DNA of 64,000 nucleotides, taken from contig NZ_PYAX01000006.1 in the NCBI RefSeq assembly GCF_003014735.1, positions 124,001 to 188,000 on the forward strand. Reading direction: 5' to 3'. The DNA comes from Saccharothrix carnea (GTDB lineage: Bacteria; Actinomycetota; Actinomycetes; Mycobacteriales; Pseudonocardiaceae). Position 1 is the stretch's first letter; each line of letters begins with the position of its first letter. Position numbers and translations under genes: made by a program. Below the pieces are notes generated by a model. It did no database searches, was not told the origin of the DNA, and saw only the letters and a list, made by a program, of their open reading frames with translations. Below are positions 48,164-57,606 of the stretch, one piece after another.

Positions 48164-48546
48164 GCGACGCGAACGACTGGGAGTGGGTGCGGGTGCTCGC
48201 CCAGGGGCGCGTGTACGACGAGGACCGGCCCGCGGCGAACCGGTTGGCGTGGGCGGCGGTGGCGCTGGCTGCCTCGCACGGTGGTGAGCGCAGCGGGGTG
48301 CGGCGCGCTCGGGCCGTGGCGGACCGGTTCGCGTTGCGCGCCCGGGTGACGCGGTCGCTGGGTGCCTGGGCGGCGGACCCGGACGCGCTGGCGGCGGACG
48401 TGCTCCGGGAGGTCGGGGCCGACGTCGGGCTGAGCGGGCGGTTCGCGAAGTCGGTGGCGCAAGCGGTGGGACCCGTCGTGCCGCTGGTGCGGGACGAGTT
48501 GTTGCGCGAGCGGTTCGGGCGGTGGGTGGAGGGGTTCGGTCGCTAG
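48160..48546 (+). CDS. Hypothetical helical protein
   Basis: 128 residues from GTG 48160, overlapping the ArsR stop by four bases, so translation is coupled. The sequence is Ala/Arg/Val-rich and predicted helical (ANRLAWAAVALAASHGGERS, VADRFALRARVTRSLGAWA), with no signal peptide or recognised family. Linkage to the ArsR gene suggests a role in the same response, but nothing in the sequence shows what it does. Confidence 0.55.
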   Translation: MSDANDWEWVRVLAQGRVYDEDRPAANRLAWAAVALAASHGGERSGVRRARAVADRFALRARVTRSLGAWAADPDALAADVLREVGADVGLSGRFAKSVAQAVGPVVPLVRDELLRERFGRWVEGFGR

Positions 48547-48598
48547 GGGTTCGCGGGACCGGTTTATTCGGTTGCGGTGGTTCCTAGGGTGAACAGAC

Positions 48599-49375
48599 GT
48601 GCGCGCTTACGTCTCCCTAGCGCTGGCCGGGTTCCGCAGGTACTCCACCTACCGACAGGCGATGGTCGCCGGGATGGCGACGAACGTCGCGTTCGGCCTG
48701 CTCAGGATGGCCGTGCTGGTCGCGGCCGTCGGGCAGGCACCGATCGCGGGATACGACGTCGCCGCCACGACCACTTACGTGTGGCTCGGGCAGGGGCTCA
48801 TGGCCGTCGTGGTGCTCTGGGGCGACAAGCAACTGGCCGACCGGGTGCGCAGCGGTGACGTCGTGGTCGACCTGTACCGGCCGTGGCACCTGCAGTCGGC
48901 GCTGTTCGCGGAGGACGTGGGACGCGCCGGGTACGCGGTGCTGGTGCGGTTGGCGCCGCCGGTGGCGTTCGGGGCGGTGTTCTTCCCCTTTCGCTGGCCC
49001 GGGTTCGGCACGGCGCCCGTGTTCGTGATCAGCGTGGCTCTGGCGGTGGCGGTGAGCTTCGGGATGAGGTTCCTGCTCAACGCGACCACGTTCTGGCTCT
49101 TGGACAACCGCGGTGTCCAAGCGCTGTACACGGCGCTGACGTGGCTGTTCTGCGGGTTGGCCGTGCCGCTCGCGTTCTTCCCCGACTGGGCGCTCCCGAT
49201 CGTGTGGTCGACGCCGTTCGCGGCCATGTTGCAGGCGCCCATCGACATCTTCCTGGAACGCGGGTCGCCGTGGCCTTTGCTGGCGGCACAGGGGTTCTGG
49301 GCCTTGGTCGTGCTGGCGGTGGGTCACTTGGTGCTGGCCCGCGCGGTGCGCAAGGTGGTGGTCCAGGGTGGCTGA
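48599..49375 (+). CDS. ABC-2 type exporter permease, first subunit
   Basis: 258 residues from GTG 48599. Six membrane helices are visible, with YSTYRQAMVAGMATNVAFGL at the start, and VWLGQGLMAVVVLWGDKQLADRVRSGDVVVDLYRPWHLQ, abbreviated here as the LADRVRSGDVVVDLYRPW cytosolic loop, characteristic of the DUF990-like ABC2_membrane_6 (COG4587-type) family. It pairs with the next permease and the 50162 ATPase. TAGGGT lies 8 nt before the start. Its end overlaps the next start by 8 bases. Export substrate unknown; related systems have been linked to export of toxic compounds. Confidence 0.82.
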   Translation: MRAYVSLALAGFRRYSTYRQAMVAGMATNVAFGLLRMAVLVAAVGQAPIAGYDVAATTTYVWLGQGLMAVVVLWGDKQLADRVRSGDVVVDLYRPWHLQSALFAEDVGRAGYAVLVRLAPPVAFGAVFFPFRWPGFGTAPVFVISVALAVAVSFGMRFLLNATTFWLLDNRGVQALYTALTWLFCGLAVPLAFFPDWALPIVWSTPFAAMLQAPIDIFLERGSPWPLLAAQGFWALVVLAVGHLVLARAVRKVVVQGG

Positions 49376-50165
49376 GAGCGTCTACCTGAAGCTCGTCGGC
49401 GCGCGGTTGCGCGGGCAGATGTCCTACCGGACGTCGTTCCTGTTGCAGTGCGTCGCGCAGGCGATCAACCAGCTGGCCGAGCTGGCGATCATCCTGGTGC
49501 TGTTCAACCGGGTGAGCGCGTTGGGCGGGTTCTCGGTCGCGGAAGTCGTGTTGATGTACGCGATCGCGGGCACGGCGTTCGGGATCGCGGACATGGTGGC
49601 GGGGCAGCTGGACGAGTTGCCCACCTACATCCGCACCGGGACGTTCGACGTCCTGCTGCTGCGGCCGCTGGGGACGTTGGCGCAGATGATGGCGTCGGAC
49701 CTGCACCTGCGCAAGGTCGGGCGGATCGTGGCCGGGCTCGTGGTGCTGGCGTACGCGTTGAGCCGCAACGACATCGCGTGGTCGGCGGGGACGGTGGCGC
49801 TGGCGGTCCTGGCGCCGGTCAGCGGTGCGGTGATCTTCTCCTCGATCTGGGTCACGGCGAACGCCGTGTGCTTCTGGGTGGTGGACGGCCAGGAGCTGGC
49901 CAACACGGTGACCTACGGCAGCAACGCCTTCACGTCCTACCCCATCACGGTCTACGGGCCGTGGTTGCGACGGTTCTTCGCGTTCGTCGTCCCCGGCGCG
50001 TTCGTCGCCTACTACCCCAGCCTCGCGTTGCTGGGCCGGCCGGACCCGCTCGGCGGGCCCGCGCTGCTGGGCTGGATCTCACCGCTGGTGGCGGTCGCGG
50101 CGGCGGTGGTCGCCGGGCTGGTGTGGCGGACCGCCGTTCGGCACTACCGAGGGACCGGGTCATGA
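49368..50165 (+). CDS. ABC-2 type exporter permease, second subunit
   Basis: 265 residues from GTG 49368, within the end of the preceding gene. The N-terminal region LRGQMSYRTSFLLQCVAQAI and the loop GQLDELPTYIRTGTFDVLLL match the COG3694-type partner permease, which parallels the first subunit's conserved loop. Six membrane helices end in RTAVRHYRGTGS. Its stop overlaps the ATPase start (ATGA, 50162-50165). The three genes form a tightly coupled operon. Confidence 0.82.
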   Translation: MAESVYLKLVGARLRGQMSYRTSFLLQCVAQAINQLAELAIILVLFNRVSALGGFSVAEVVLMYAIAGTAFGIADMVAGQLDELPTYIRTGTFDVLLLRPLGTLAQMMASDLHLRKVGRIVAGLVVLAYALSRNDIAWSAGTVALAVLAPVSGAVIFSSIWVTANAVCFWVVDGQELANTVTYGSNAFTSYPITVYGPWLRRFFAFVVPGAFVAYYPSLALLGRPDPLGGPALLGWISPLVAVAAAVVAGLVWRTAVRHYRGTGS

Positions 50166-51112
50166 TCGAGGTGCGTGAGCTGCGGCGGGAATTCACCGTG
50201 ACGACGAAGGTCGGCCGGTTCCGGCGGGAGCGGCGGGTGGTGCGGGCGGTCGACGACGTCGGGTTCGAGGTGGCGGCGGGTGAGGCTGTCGGCTACGTCG
50301 GGCCGAACGGGGCCGGCAAGTCGACCACGATCAAGATGCTGACCGGCATCCTGGTGCCGACCTCGGGGTTCGTCCGGGTGTGCGGGGTGGACCCGGCACG
50401 TCGCAGGCGGGAGTTGGCGCGGCGGATCGGCGTGGTGTTCGGCCAGCGCAGCCAGCTGTGGTGGGACCTGCCGCTGCGGGACAGCTTCGAGCTGTTGCGG
50501 GCCGTCTACCGGGTACCGAAGGCCGACTACGCGAGCCGGTTGCGCGAGTGCGTCGACCTGCTGGACCTCGGCCCGTTCCTGGACACGCCGGTCCGGCAGC
50601 TCTCGCTGGGACAGCGGATGCGCGGGGAGGTCGTCGCCTCTCTGCTGCACGGGCCGGAGTTGCTGGTGCTGGACGAGCCGACGATCGGGCTGGACCTGGA
50701 GTCGAAGGAGCGGCTGCGGGAGTTCCTGGCGGACCTGAACCGCGAGCGCGGCACCACCCTCCTGCTCACCACGCACGACCTGGACGACATCGAGCGGCTG
50801 TGCCCGCGGCTCGTGGTGATCGACCGCGGCACGGTGCTCGCGGACGGCGCGCTGGACGAGTTGCGCGCCGAGGTCGCGCCGGAACGGGTGCTGGTGGTCG
50901 ACCTGGAGAAGCCGGCGGAACTGGTCGGGTTGCCCGGGGTGAGATCAAGCCGGGTGGAATCCAACGGTCTGCGACACCACCTCACGTTTTCCCGGGACAC
51001 CACCGCGGCGAAAGTGATTTCCGCGGTCGCGGCGCAGGCGGAGGTGCACGATCTGGCAGTCGTGGAGCCGGAGATCGACGACGTGGTGCGTCGGCTGTAC
51101 GCGCGTCGGTAG
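50162..51112 (+). CDS. ABC exporter ATP-binding protein
   Basis: 316 residues from ATG 50162. Walker A is GPNGAGKST, the Q-loop region is VVFGQRSQLWWDLPLRDSFE (with the RSQLWWDLP typical of COG4586-type ATPases), the signature is LSLGQRMRGE, and Walker B is LLVLDEPTIGLD followed by TTHDLDD. The C-terminal 90 residues form the accessory domain usual in ABC-2 exporters. It powers the two preceding permeases. Confidence 0.92.
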   Translation: MIEVRELRREFTVTTKVGRFRRERRVVRAVDDVGFEVAAGEAVGYVGPNGAGKSTTIKMLTGILVPTSGFVRVCGVDPARRRRELARRIGVVFGQRSQLWWDLPLRDSFELLRAVYRVPKADYASRLRECVDLLDLGPFLDTPVRQLSLGQRMRGEVVASLLHGPELLVLDEPTIGLDLESKERLREFLADLNRERGTTLLLTTHDLDDIERLCPRLVVIDRGTVLADGALDELRAEVAPERVLVVDLEKPAELVGLPGVRSSRVESNGLRHHLTFSRDTTAAKVISAVAAQAEVHDLAVVEPEIDDVVRRLYARR

Positions 51113-51150
51113 AGTCGGGCGAAACGGTCAACGTAGAACGGGAGCACCTC

Positions 51151-51546
51151 ATGCGCGCAGGTCGTCCGGTAGCCACCCTCATGCTGGCAATGGGACTCGC
51201 TGCCGCGGTGTCGGGCTGCGAGGCCGTGCAACAGGCCTCCGACACGGCCAACCAGGTGGGCCAGGCGGCGGACAAGGCGCAGCTGTGCATCGACGCGCTG
51301 CAGCTCGCCGGTTTCACGCCCAACACGGCCGACCCGCAGAAGGCGCTGGAGGAGACCCAGCAGAAGGCCCAGGAGCTCAACGACCTCGCCGCGAAGGCCG
51401 GTGACGCCACGCTCAAGGACGCCATCACGGGCGTCTCGGACACGATGAGCAACGTGACGATCCAGGACCTGGACCCGACCAACTTCGCCACGTGGGCCAA
51501 GGAGAAGTCCGACCAGGTGGTGAAGTTGACCAGCGCCTGCTCCTGA
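51151..51546 (+). CDS. Small secreted lipoprotein, function unknown
   Basis: 131 residues from ATG 51151 (GGGAGC upstream). The signal peptide ends in the lipobox VSGC (Cys23), so the mature protein is lipid-anchored outside the cell. The remaining 108 residues are helical, with ASDTANQVGQAADKAQ and ALEETQQKAQELNDLAAKAG, and contain one further Cys pair (LCIDAL near residue 50 and a terminal TSACS) that could form a disulfide. No known domain is recognised. Confidence 0.75.
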   Translation: MRAGRPVATLMLAMGLAAAVSGCEAVQQASDTANQVGQAADKAQLCIDALQLAGFTPNTADPQKALEETQQKAQELNDLAAKAGDATLKDAITGVSDTMSNVTIQDLDPTNFATWAKEKSDQVVKLTSACS

Positions 51547-51613
51547 GCGGAAATGCCAGGCTGTCGGTACCTTCGGAACAGTCCTACGCTGTGACGCACC
51601 GGAGGTGTTGCAG

Positions 51614-51838
51614 ATGCACGCGACAGTAGGCGACCGGTTGCACATCCACAGCCGCGCGGTGGGTCTCGACGAGACAGTCGGCGAGATCCTCGAAGTCCGC
51701 GGCCCGGAAGGTGCACCCCCGTATCGGGTCCGCTTCTCCGATGGCCACGAAGGGCTGGTCTACCCCGGCCCCGACAGCCTGGTCGAGCCGCGGACCCCGG
51801 AATCACCCAGGATCAAGGACTCGACCTCGGCGCGGTAG
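51614..51838 (+). CDS. DUF1918 domain protein
   Basis: 74 residues from ATG 51614 (GGAGG, 8 nt upstream). Residues 1-58 match DUF1918: MHATVGDRLHIHSRAVGLDE, then GEILEVRGPEGAPPYRVRFS and DGHEGLVYPGPDS, an SH3-like beta fold common in actinobacteria with unknown function. The final 15 residues are an extension read antisense across the end of the TetR remnant. No membrane or catalytic motif is seen. Confidence 0.85.
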   Translation: MHATVGDRLHIHSRAVGLDETVGEILEVRGPEGAPPYRVRFSDGHEGLVYPGPDSLVEPRTPESPRIKDSTSAR

Positions 51839-51996
51839 AGCAGCGCCGGGCCCATCGGCCCGAACTGGTCGGTGACCTCCAGGTTCAGCACGCCGTGCAG
51901 CCTGGAGAACGCACGCAGGCCGGTGAGCAGCACGGCGGGGGGACTTCCCCCTCGCCGCGCGAGCCCGCCCGCCCAGGCCACGAGCCGGCCGTCCAG
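51802..51996 (-). pseudogene. C-terminal remnant of a TetR-family regulator (WHG-type ligand domain)
   Basis: On the minus strand about 65 codons read LDGRLVAWAGGLARRGGSPP, AFSRLHGVLNLEVTDQFGPM and GPALLYRAEVESLI. This matches the end of TetR regulators with the W/R-L-HG (WHG) C-terminal domain. No DNA-binding helix-turn-helix is found upstream in any frame, so only the tail remains. It runs into the 3' end of the DUF1918 gene on the other strand. Confidence 0.5.
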
Positions 51997-52294
51997 AGTG
52001 GACGACCCGGCAGTGGCCCCGCCCTCGTGCGGTAGAACGCCGAGCGGCGCGCTCACTCGCGCGGTGCGCGGCCACGATCGTCGTCCGGCGGCGCCTGGTA
52101 GCCCGGTAGCGGCGTGCCGGTACCAATTCGGGCGGGAGACCGCCCAGTAGCCGGCGGCGGCCGGCCGGGAAATCCGGGCTGTCACACGTTCGGGTGGAGT
52201 TCCGGAGGGCGCCGAGGAGGTCCGGGCCGACCTGGTCGACCGGGCACCGACGGCTGGGACCGGGGATGAGCGAAACGGCAACCTGGGAACGGTC
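51839..52294. other. 456-base region without an intact gene
   Basis: It holds most of the TetR-like remnant (to 51996) and otherwise only Arg/Pro-rich shadow frames. I see no terminator, repeat or RNA here. It looks like decayed coding DNA between the DUF1918 gene and the phosphatase gene. Confidence 0.5.
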
Positions 52295-53104
52295 TCAGCC
52301 CAGGATGGTCGTGATCAGGTCGTCGGCCAGGGCGGGCGTGGCGGCGGCGATGCCGGACCAGCGGCGCGAGAGGTCGAGGTCGAAGGTGAGCGGCCGGCCG
52401 CGCAGGTCGAGCAGCGCTCCCCCGGCGGCCGGGACGGTGACGAGGGCGGCGATCAGGTCCATCAGGCGGTGGGTGTCCGAGCCGGGGTCGGCGAACGCGT
52501 CCACCGCGCCCTCGGCCACCAGCACGGCCTCCAGGCACGTGGTGGACAGGATGCGGACCCGGTCGACCTCGTTGGCCACGCGCATCCACGCGTCCTCGGT
52601 GCCGCGCTTGGGCCGCATCATGCAGATCGACGCGCCCTTGAGGGCGGTGCGGCCGGTGGTGCGGTAGGGGGTGGGCTGCCCCGCGTGCGCCGACCAGGCA
52701 CGACCGGTGTCGAACCAGACGGTGAGGGCCTCGACGGGCTGGTCGTCGATCACCAGGGCACCGGCGAAGCAGGACAGCGGCACACCCATGGCGGCGTTCG
52801 CGGAACCGTCCACCGGGTCGATCACCAGGGTGGCGGCGGAGCCGTTGTCGAGGAACCCGGCCTCCTCGGACAGCAGGTTGGCGCCCGCCTTCGCGGCGGC
52901 CTCGGCGATCGCGGCCTCCACGATCGCGTCCACCCGCATGGTGGGCGTGCCGTCCGCACCGTCCGCGATCTCCTCGCGCAGCTGCACGCGGGTGTACTCG
53001 CGGCGGGCGCCGTCGTAGGCGGCCGAGGCGGCGAGCGCGGTGGCGGCGAGCGCCGGGTGCACGTCGGAGGGCAGGTTCGGGGTCGGCACAGGCCACTGGT
53101 CCAT
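52295..53104 (-). CDS. Inositol monophosphatase family phosphatase
   Basis: 269 residues from ATG 53104. Metal-binding motifs are ANLLSEEAG (Glu80/Glu81) and VIDPVDGSANAAMGVPL (Asp96, Asp99). The C-terminal motif is GSDTHRLMDLIAA rather than the usual WDxAAG, so the third metal-binding Asp is displaced or comes from MD. It hydrolyses a phosphomonoester such as inositol phosphate, fructose bisphosphate or PAP; the exact substrate cannot be assigned. It is read leftward after the mdh terminator. Confidence 0.82.
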   Translation of the reverse strand: MDQWPVPTPNLPSDVHPALAATALAASAAYDGARREYTRVQLREEIADGADGTPTMRVDAIVEAAIAEAAAKAGANLLSEEAGFLDNGSAATLVIDPVDGSANAAMGVPLSCFAGALVIDDQPVEALTVWFDTGRAWSAHAGQPTPYRTTGRTALKGASICMMRPKRGTEDAWMRVANEVDRVRILSTTCLEAVLVAEGAVDAFADPGSDTHRLMDLIAALVTVPAAGGALLDLRGRPLTFDLDLSRRWSGIAAATPALADDLITTILG

Positions 53105-53116
53105 GCCCACAACATG

Positions 53117-53151
53117 CCACGAGAGGGCCACCGGCGGCGGCCCTCTCGTGG
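53117..53151 (-). terminator. Terminator of malate dehydrogenase gene
   Basis: CCACGAGAGGGCC (53117-53129) and GGCCCTCTCGTGG (53139-53151) form a perfect 13-bp stem with a 9-nt loop, 8 nt past the mdh stop and 12 nt before the phosphatase start. It insulates the two genes. Confidence 0.8.
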
Positions 53152-53159
53152 GGTACACC

Positions 53160-54212
<1,053 letters not shown>

Positions 54213-54304
54213 TCAGCGGCGGTCTCTACTCCGGGACCGCGCACCGGGCGGGTTGCCCGGCAGGTCGGAGGTTACCAACTGGCGAACGATGACAAGGTGT
54301 GACA

Positions 54305-54892
54305 GTGGACATCATCGGCGAGGACTACTCCGACGCGGTCATGTACGGGCAGCAGTGGGAGGGCAGGTCGTTCGTCCGGTGCGACTTCACCGAGGCCGAC
54401 CTGCGCGGGCTGTCGACGTCCGGCTGCACGTTCACCGACTGCACGTTCGACCGGACCGACCTGGGCGAGTCCACGCACAAGGCGACCGCGTTCCGCTCGT
54501 GCCGGTTCACCCGGGCCGTGCTGGGGTCGGCGGAGTTCACGTCCTGCTCGTGGCTCGGGTCGATGTTCGTGGACTGCGCGCTGCGGCCGATCACGTTGAC
54601 CGAGACGGATCTCACGCTGGCCGGGCTGTCCGGTGCCGTGCTGCGGAAGGCGTCGCTGCGGGGCCTGCGGCTGCGCGAGGCCAACCTGCAGGACGCCGAC
54701 CTGCGCGAGGCGGACCTGCGTGACGCCGACCTGACCGGCGCGCGGCTGCGCGGGTGCCGGCTGGAGGGCGCGGACCTGCGCGGAGCGCGCCTGGACGCGG
54801 ACGGGCTCGTCCAGGCCACCCTGCGCGGTGCGCGGGTGGACCTGGACACGGCCGTCGCGTTCGCCGCCGCGCACGGGCTGCGCGTCGGCTAG
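54305..54892 (+). CDS. Pentapeptide-repeat protein
   Basis: 195 residues from GTG 54305, which has AAGGTG 5 nt upstream; GTG 54299 is a second in-frame option. Repeats of A(D/N)LxxA/x pattern run from residue 25 to 180 in two blocks (CDFTEADLRG, CTFDRTDLGE, then ANLQDADLREADLRDADLTG). They form a right-handed quadrilateral beta-helix. Such proteins often mimic DNA and protect gyrase from inhibitors, but no known resistance subtype is recognisable. It is cytosolic. Confidence 0.85.
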   Translation: MDIIGEDYSDAVMYGQQWEGRSFVRCDFTEADLRGLSTSGCTFTDCTFDRTDLGESTHKATAFRSCRFTRAVLGSAEFTSCSWLGSMFVDCALRPITLTETDLTLAGLSGAVLRKASLRGLRLREANLQDADLREADLRDADLTGARLRGCRLEGADLRGARLDADGLVQATLRGARVDLDTAVAFAAAHGLRVG

Positions 54893-54896
54893 TGCG

Positions 54897-54933
54897 CGGG
54901 AGCGTTCGCCGGACGACGCGGCGAACGCTCCCG
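54897..54933. terminator. Bidirectional terminator between pentapeptide gene and TNT gene
   Basis: GGGAGCGTTCGCC (54898-54910) and GGCGAACGCTCCC (54920-54932) form a perfect stem (14 bp with the flanking C-G pair) and a 9-nt loop, a few bases from both convergent stops. Confidence 0.75.
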
Positions 54934-54941
54934 GTCGTGCG

Positions 54942-57533
54942 CTAGTGGCCCGGTGGCTCCTGGCCCGAGACCTCGACCAGCACGCCGTCCGCGACCAGGT
55001 CGTCGATCGTCTTCGGCATCAGGTAGGCGGTGCCGCCGCCCGGCTGCTCGAACCACGGCACGGCGACGCCGGTCAGCACCTCGACCGGGCGGCGCAGCCG
55101 GTACACGTGGTACGGGCGGTTGATCCACGACGGCACCAGCGAGCGCTGCGCGAACGGGGTGCCCGCCGCGTAGACGAGGTTGCCCTCGCCCTCGCCGAAG
55201 CGGTCCACCTCCATGCCGGCGGGCAGCTCGACCATCTTCTTGTGCCGGAACAGCGTCAGCGGCGGTTCGCCGTTCATCGGGTTGATCGGCCACGACCGCT
55301 GGGGCTTCGGCTCCTGCGTCGACGTCGTGGCGCCCGAGGGCTGCGCCGCGGCCTGGGCGGGCACCGGTGCGGGCGGCTGCTGGGGCGGCGGCACCGGACG
55401 GCGCTGCGGCTCGTCGCGGAAGCCGTTGTTCATCGGCGGGCGCGGGCGCTGCGGCGGCGGGGGCGGCGGCATCGGGGCCGGGCGCGGCACCCGCCGGTTG
55501 GTCAGCACCAGCTTGCCGATCAGGTACGCGGCGGCGTCCTCCAGCCGGTCGAAGCGGACCGGGTTGGTGGGGCCGTGGTCGAACCACGACACCTCCCAGT
55601 CCGGGCCCTCGGTGCGCAGCAGCCAGGTGCGGTCGGCGGGCTCGCCGAACCGGTAGGCGGCGGGCGGCACGTCGAGCTCGTCCAGCGCGCGGCGGATGCC
55701 GGACAGCTCGCGCTCCTCGTCCGGCGTGACCTGGCGCGGCTCGACCGGCTTCGGCGGCTGCACCGGCGGAGGCGACGCCAGGCTCGGCGCGGGGACCGGT
55801 GCCGGCGTCACGTCGTCGAACGGCTGCACGGCCTCGGCGAACTCGGTCGCCTGGTCCGCGAACGGCGGCGGCACCTGTTCGGCGAACTGGTGCTCGGCGG
55901 CCGGTTCGTCGTGGTCTTCGTGGTGCTCGGCGCGGTCCTGGTGGTCGTCTTCGTGGTGCTCGACGTGCTCGGACTGGTCGGTGAACCGGGACTCGGGCTC
56001 GGCGTGGGCGGGCTCGGCGAACAGCGGTTCGTCCGGCTCGCTGAACGCCTGGTCCGCGGTGAACCGGGCGTCCTCGTGCGCGTCGAACGGCTCGTCGTCG
56101 CGTTCCGGCGTGTAGAGCCTGGCCTGGTCGACCTCGAACTCGGCGGTGACCTCGGCCTCGTCGGCGGAGTGGCGCGACTCGGGCTCCGGCTCCGACGCCG
56201 CGGCCGGCTGCGCCTCGGGTTCGGCGGGCTCCTCGCGCTGGTCGTGCGCGGGCTCGTCGGCGACCGCCTCGACCTCGGCGGTCTCCTCGGCCGGTTCGGT
56301 GTCCGGTTCCTCGTCGGTGAACGGGTTCCAGGTCTGGGTGTCGTTCAGCTCGCGCTCGTAGGAGCCGGGCGCGAACAGGTCCATGCCGTCCACGTAGGAC
56401 TCGCGCCGGTACCGCTCGTCGATCACCGGACCGTCCTCCTCGAACCGCACCCGGTACGGCGGACCGTCCTGCGCGTACTCGATGACGTCCGGCGACAGCT
56501 CGGTGAGGTTCGCGGTCTCCTCCACGTCCACCGGCCCGCCCGGCTCCTCGGCGGCCCGCGACTCGTCGTCGGCAGACAGCTCGGGCAGCGGCGCGGCCAC
56601 CGTCGCACCCACCTCGACCGGGGACTCGACCGGCGCGGGCAGTGGCTCGGCGACCGGCAGCTCGGTGCCCTGCGGCGCGGCGGGCGCGCCCAGGTTCGCC
56701 GCGGCGGCGACCCGTGCCTCCTCGGTCACCTCGGGCAGCACGAAGTCCAGCGCCTTGGCCCGTTCCACCAGCTCGGGCTCGGGCGGCACGCCGTAGGCGC
56801 GCAGGTAGTAGCCGACCGCGGCGGGCCAGATCCAGTGCCCATCGGTCTGGAACGCCACCGGCACCACCGAGGGCGCGTCCGGGTTGAGCACGTCGGCGTC
56901 GAAACCGCGCCCGATCACCGCGACCGGTGCCCGGTCCAGGTAGCTCAGCAGCAGGTCGTGGTCGGCTTCCGCGACCGGAGGCCGGTTCACCGCCGGCCGA
57001 CCGCCGGGACCGGCGCCGTCGAACACCCTGGCCGTGCGGAACGCGCGGGGCGGTGGCGGCTGGTCGGCGGGCGGTGGCGGCGGAGGTGGCGGCGCCTGCG
57101 CGATGCGGCGGCGCAGCCAGTCCGGCACGTTCTCGTCGGTGCGCGGGAAGAACCGCATCTCGTCCAGGTACGCCTGCGGCGGCGGTGGCGTGGTCCAGGA
57201 CGGCTCGGCGCGGTCGAAGTCCAGGTTGTAGCTGGACGGGTGGTCCAGCTGGTAGCGCGCGTTGGACCAGCTGCCCCGGCCGTCGCGGTACATGCCCGCG
57301 CGCAGCCGCGAGAACAGCCCGGCCACCTCCTGGGGCGGTGACCAGGCACGCAGGGCGCCGTCCGCGGTGCGCACCTCGGCGGCCAGCTCGAAGTACCGGC
57401 CGGTCGCGCGGTACTCCGCGGTCACGTGCCGCCACTCCTCCGGCGCGGCCCGCATCAGCGTCAGGCCGATCTGCTTGACCAGCGCATCCTGCTCGGTCGG
57501 GTTCAGCGGCTTCAGCTCGGACACGTGGGACAT
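54942..57533 (-). CDS. TNT-related protein: YezG-like N-terminus and TNT-like C-terminus lacking the catalytic Gln
   Basis: 863 residues from ATG 57533. Residues 15-180 resemble the YezG/DUF600-type immunity fold and contain PEEWRHVTAEYRATGRYFEL and FFPRTDENVPDWLRRRI. A conserved middle domain (PVAFQTDGHWIWPAAVGYYL) follows. Residues about 330-620 are acidic and low in complexity. A further domain precedes the TNT-like end: Asp777-Arg778-Phe-Gly, His809 in PYHVYRL and QPGGGTAYL. In toxic TNT (NAD glycohydrolase) the last motif carries a Gln; here it is Ala836. An immunity or decoy role rather than toxicity is my inference. No signal peptide. Last gene of the locus before a terminator. Confidence 0.72.
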   Translation of the reverse strand: MSHVSELKPLNPTEQDALVKQIGLTLMRAAPEEWRHVTAEYRATGRYFELAAEVRTADGALRAWSPPQEVAGLFSRLRAGMYRDGRGSWSNARYQLDHPSSYNLDFDRAEPSWTTPPPPQAYLDEMRFFPRTDENVPDWLRRRIAQAPPPPPPPPADQPPPPRAFRTARVFDGAGPGGRPAVNRPPVAEADHDLLLSYLDRAPVAVIGRGFDADVLNPDAPSVVPVAFQTDGHWIWPAAVGYYLRAYGVPPEPELVERAKALDFVLPEVTEEARVAAAANLGAPAAPQGTELPVAEPLPAPVESPVEVGATVAAPLPELSADDESRAAEEPGGPVDVEETANLTELSPDVIEYAQDGPPYRVRFEEDGPVIDERYRRESYVDGMDLFAPGSYERELNDTQTWNPFTDEEPDTEPAEETAEVEAVADEPAHDQREEPAEPEAQPAAASEPEPESRHSADEAEVTAEFEVDQARLYTPERDDEPFDAHEDARFTADQAFSEPDEPLFAEPAHAEPESRFTDQSEHVEHHEDDHQDRAEHHEDHDEPAAEHQFAEQVPPPFADQATEFAEAVQPFDDVTPAPVPAPSLASPPPVQPPKPVEPRQVTPDEERELSGIRRALDELDVPPAAYRFGEPADRTWLLRTEGPDWEVSWFDHGPTNPVRFDRLEDAAAYLIGKLVLTNRRVPRPAPMPPPPPPQRPRPPMNNGFRDEPQRRPVPPPQQPPAPVPAQAAAQPSGATTSTQEPKPQRSWPINPMNGEPPLTLFRHKKMVELPAGMEVDRFGEGEGNLVYAAGTPFAQRSLVPSWINRPYHVYRLRRPVEVLTGVAVPWFEQPGGGTAYLMPKTIDDLVADGVLVEVSGQEPPGH

Positions 57534-57606
57534 CTTCCCCCGCGACCCACCGTGCCCGCACGGGACCCCGGTGAGCCGAACGGAGCAATGATGCCCCGGC
57601 GCCGCA

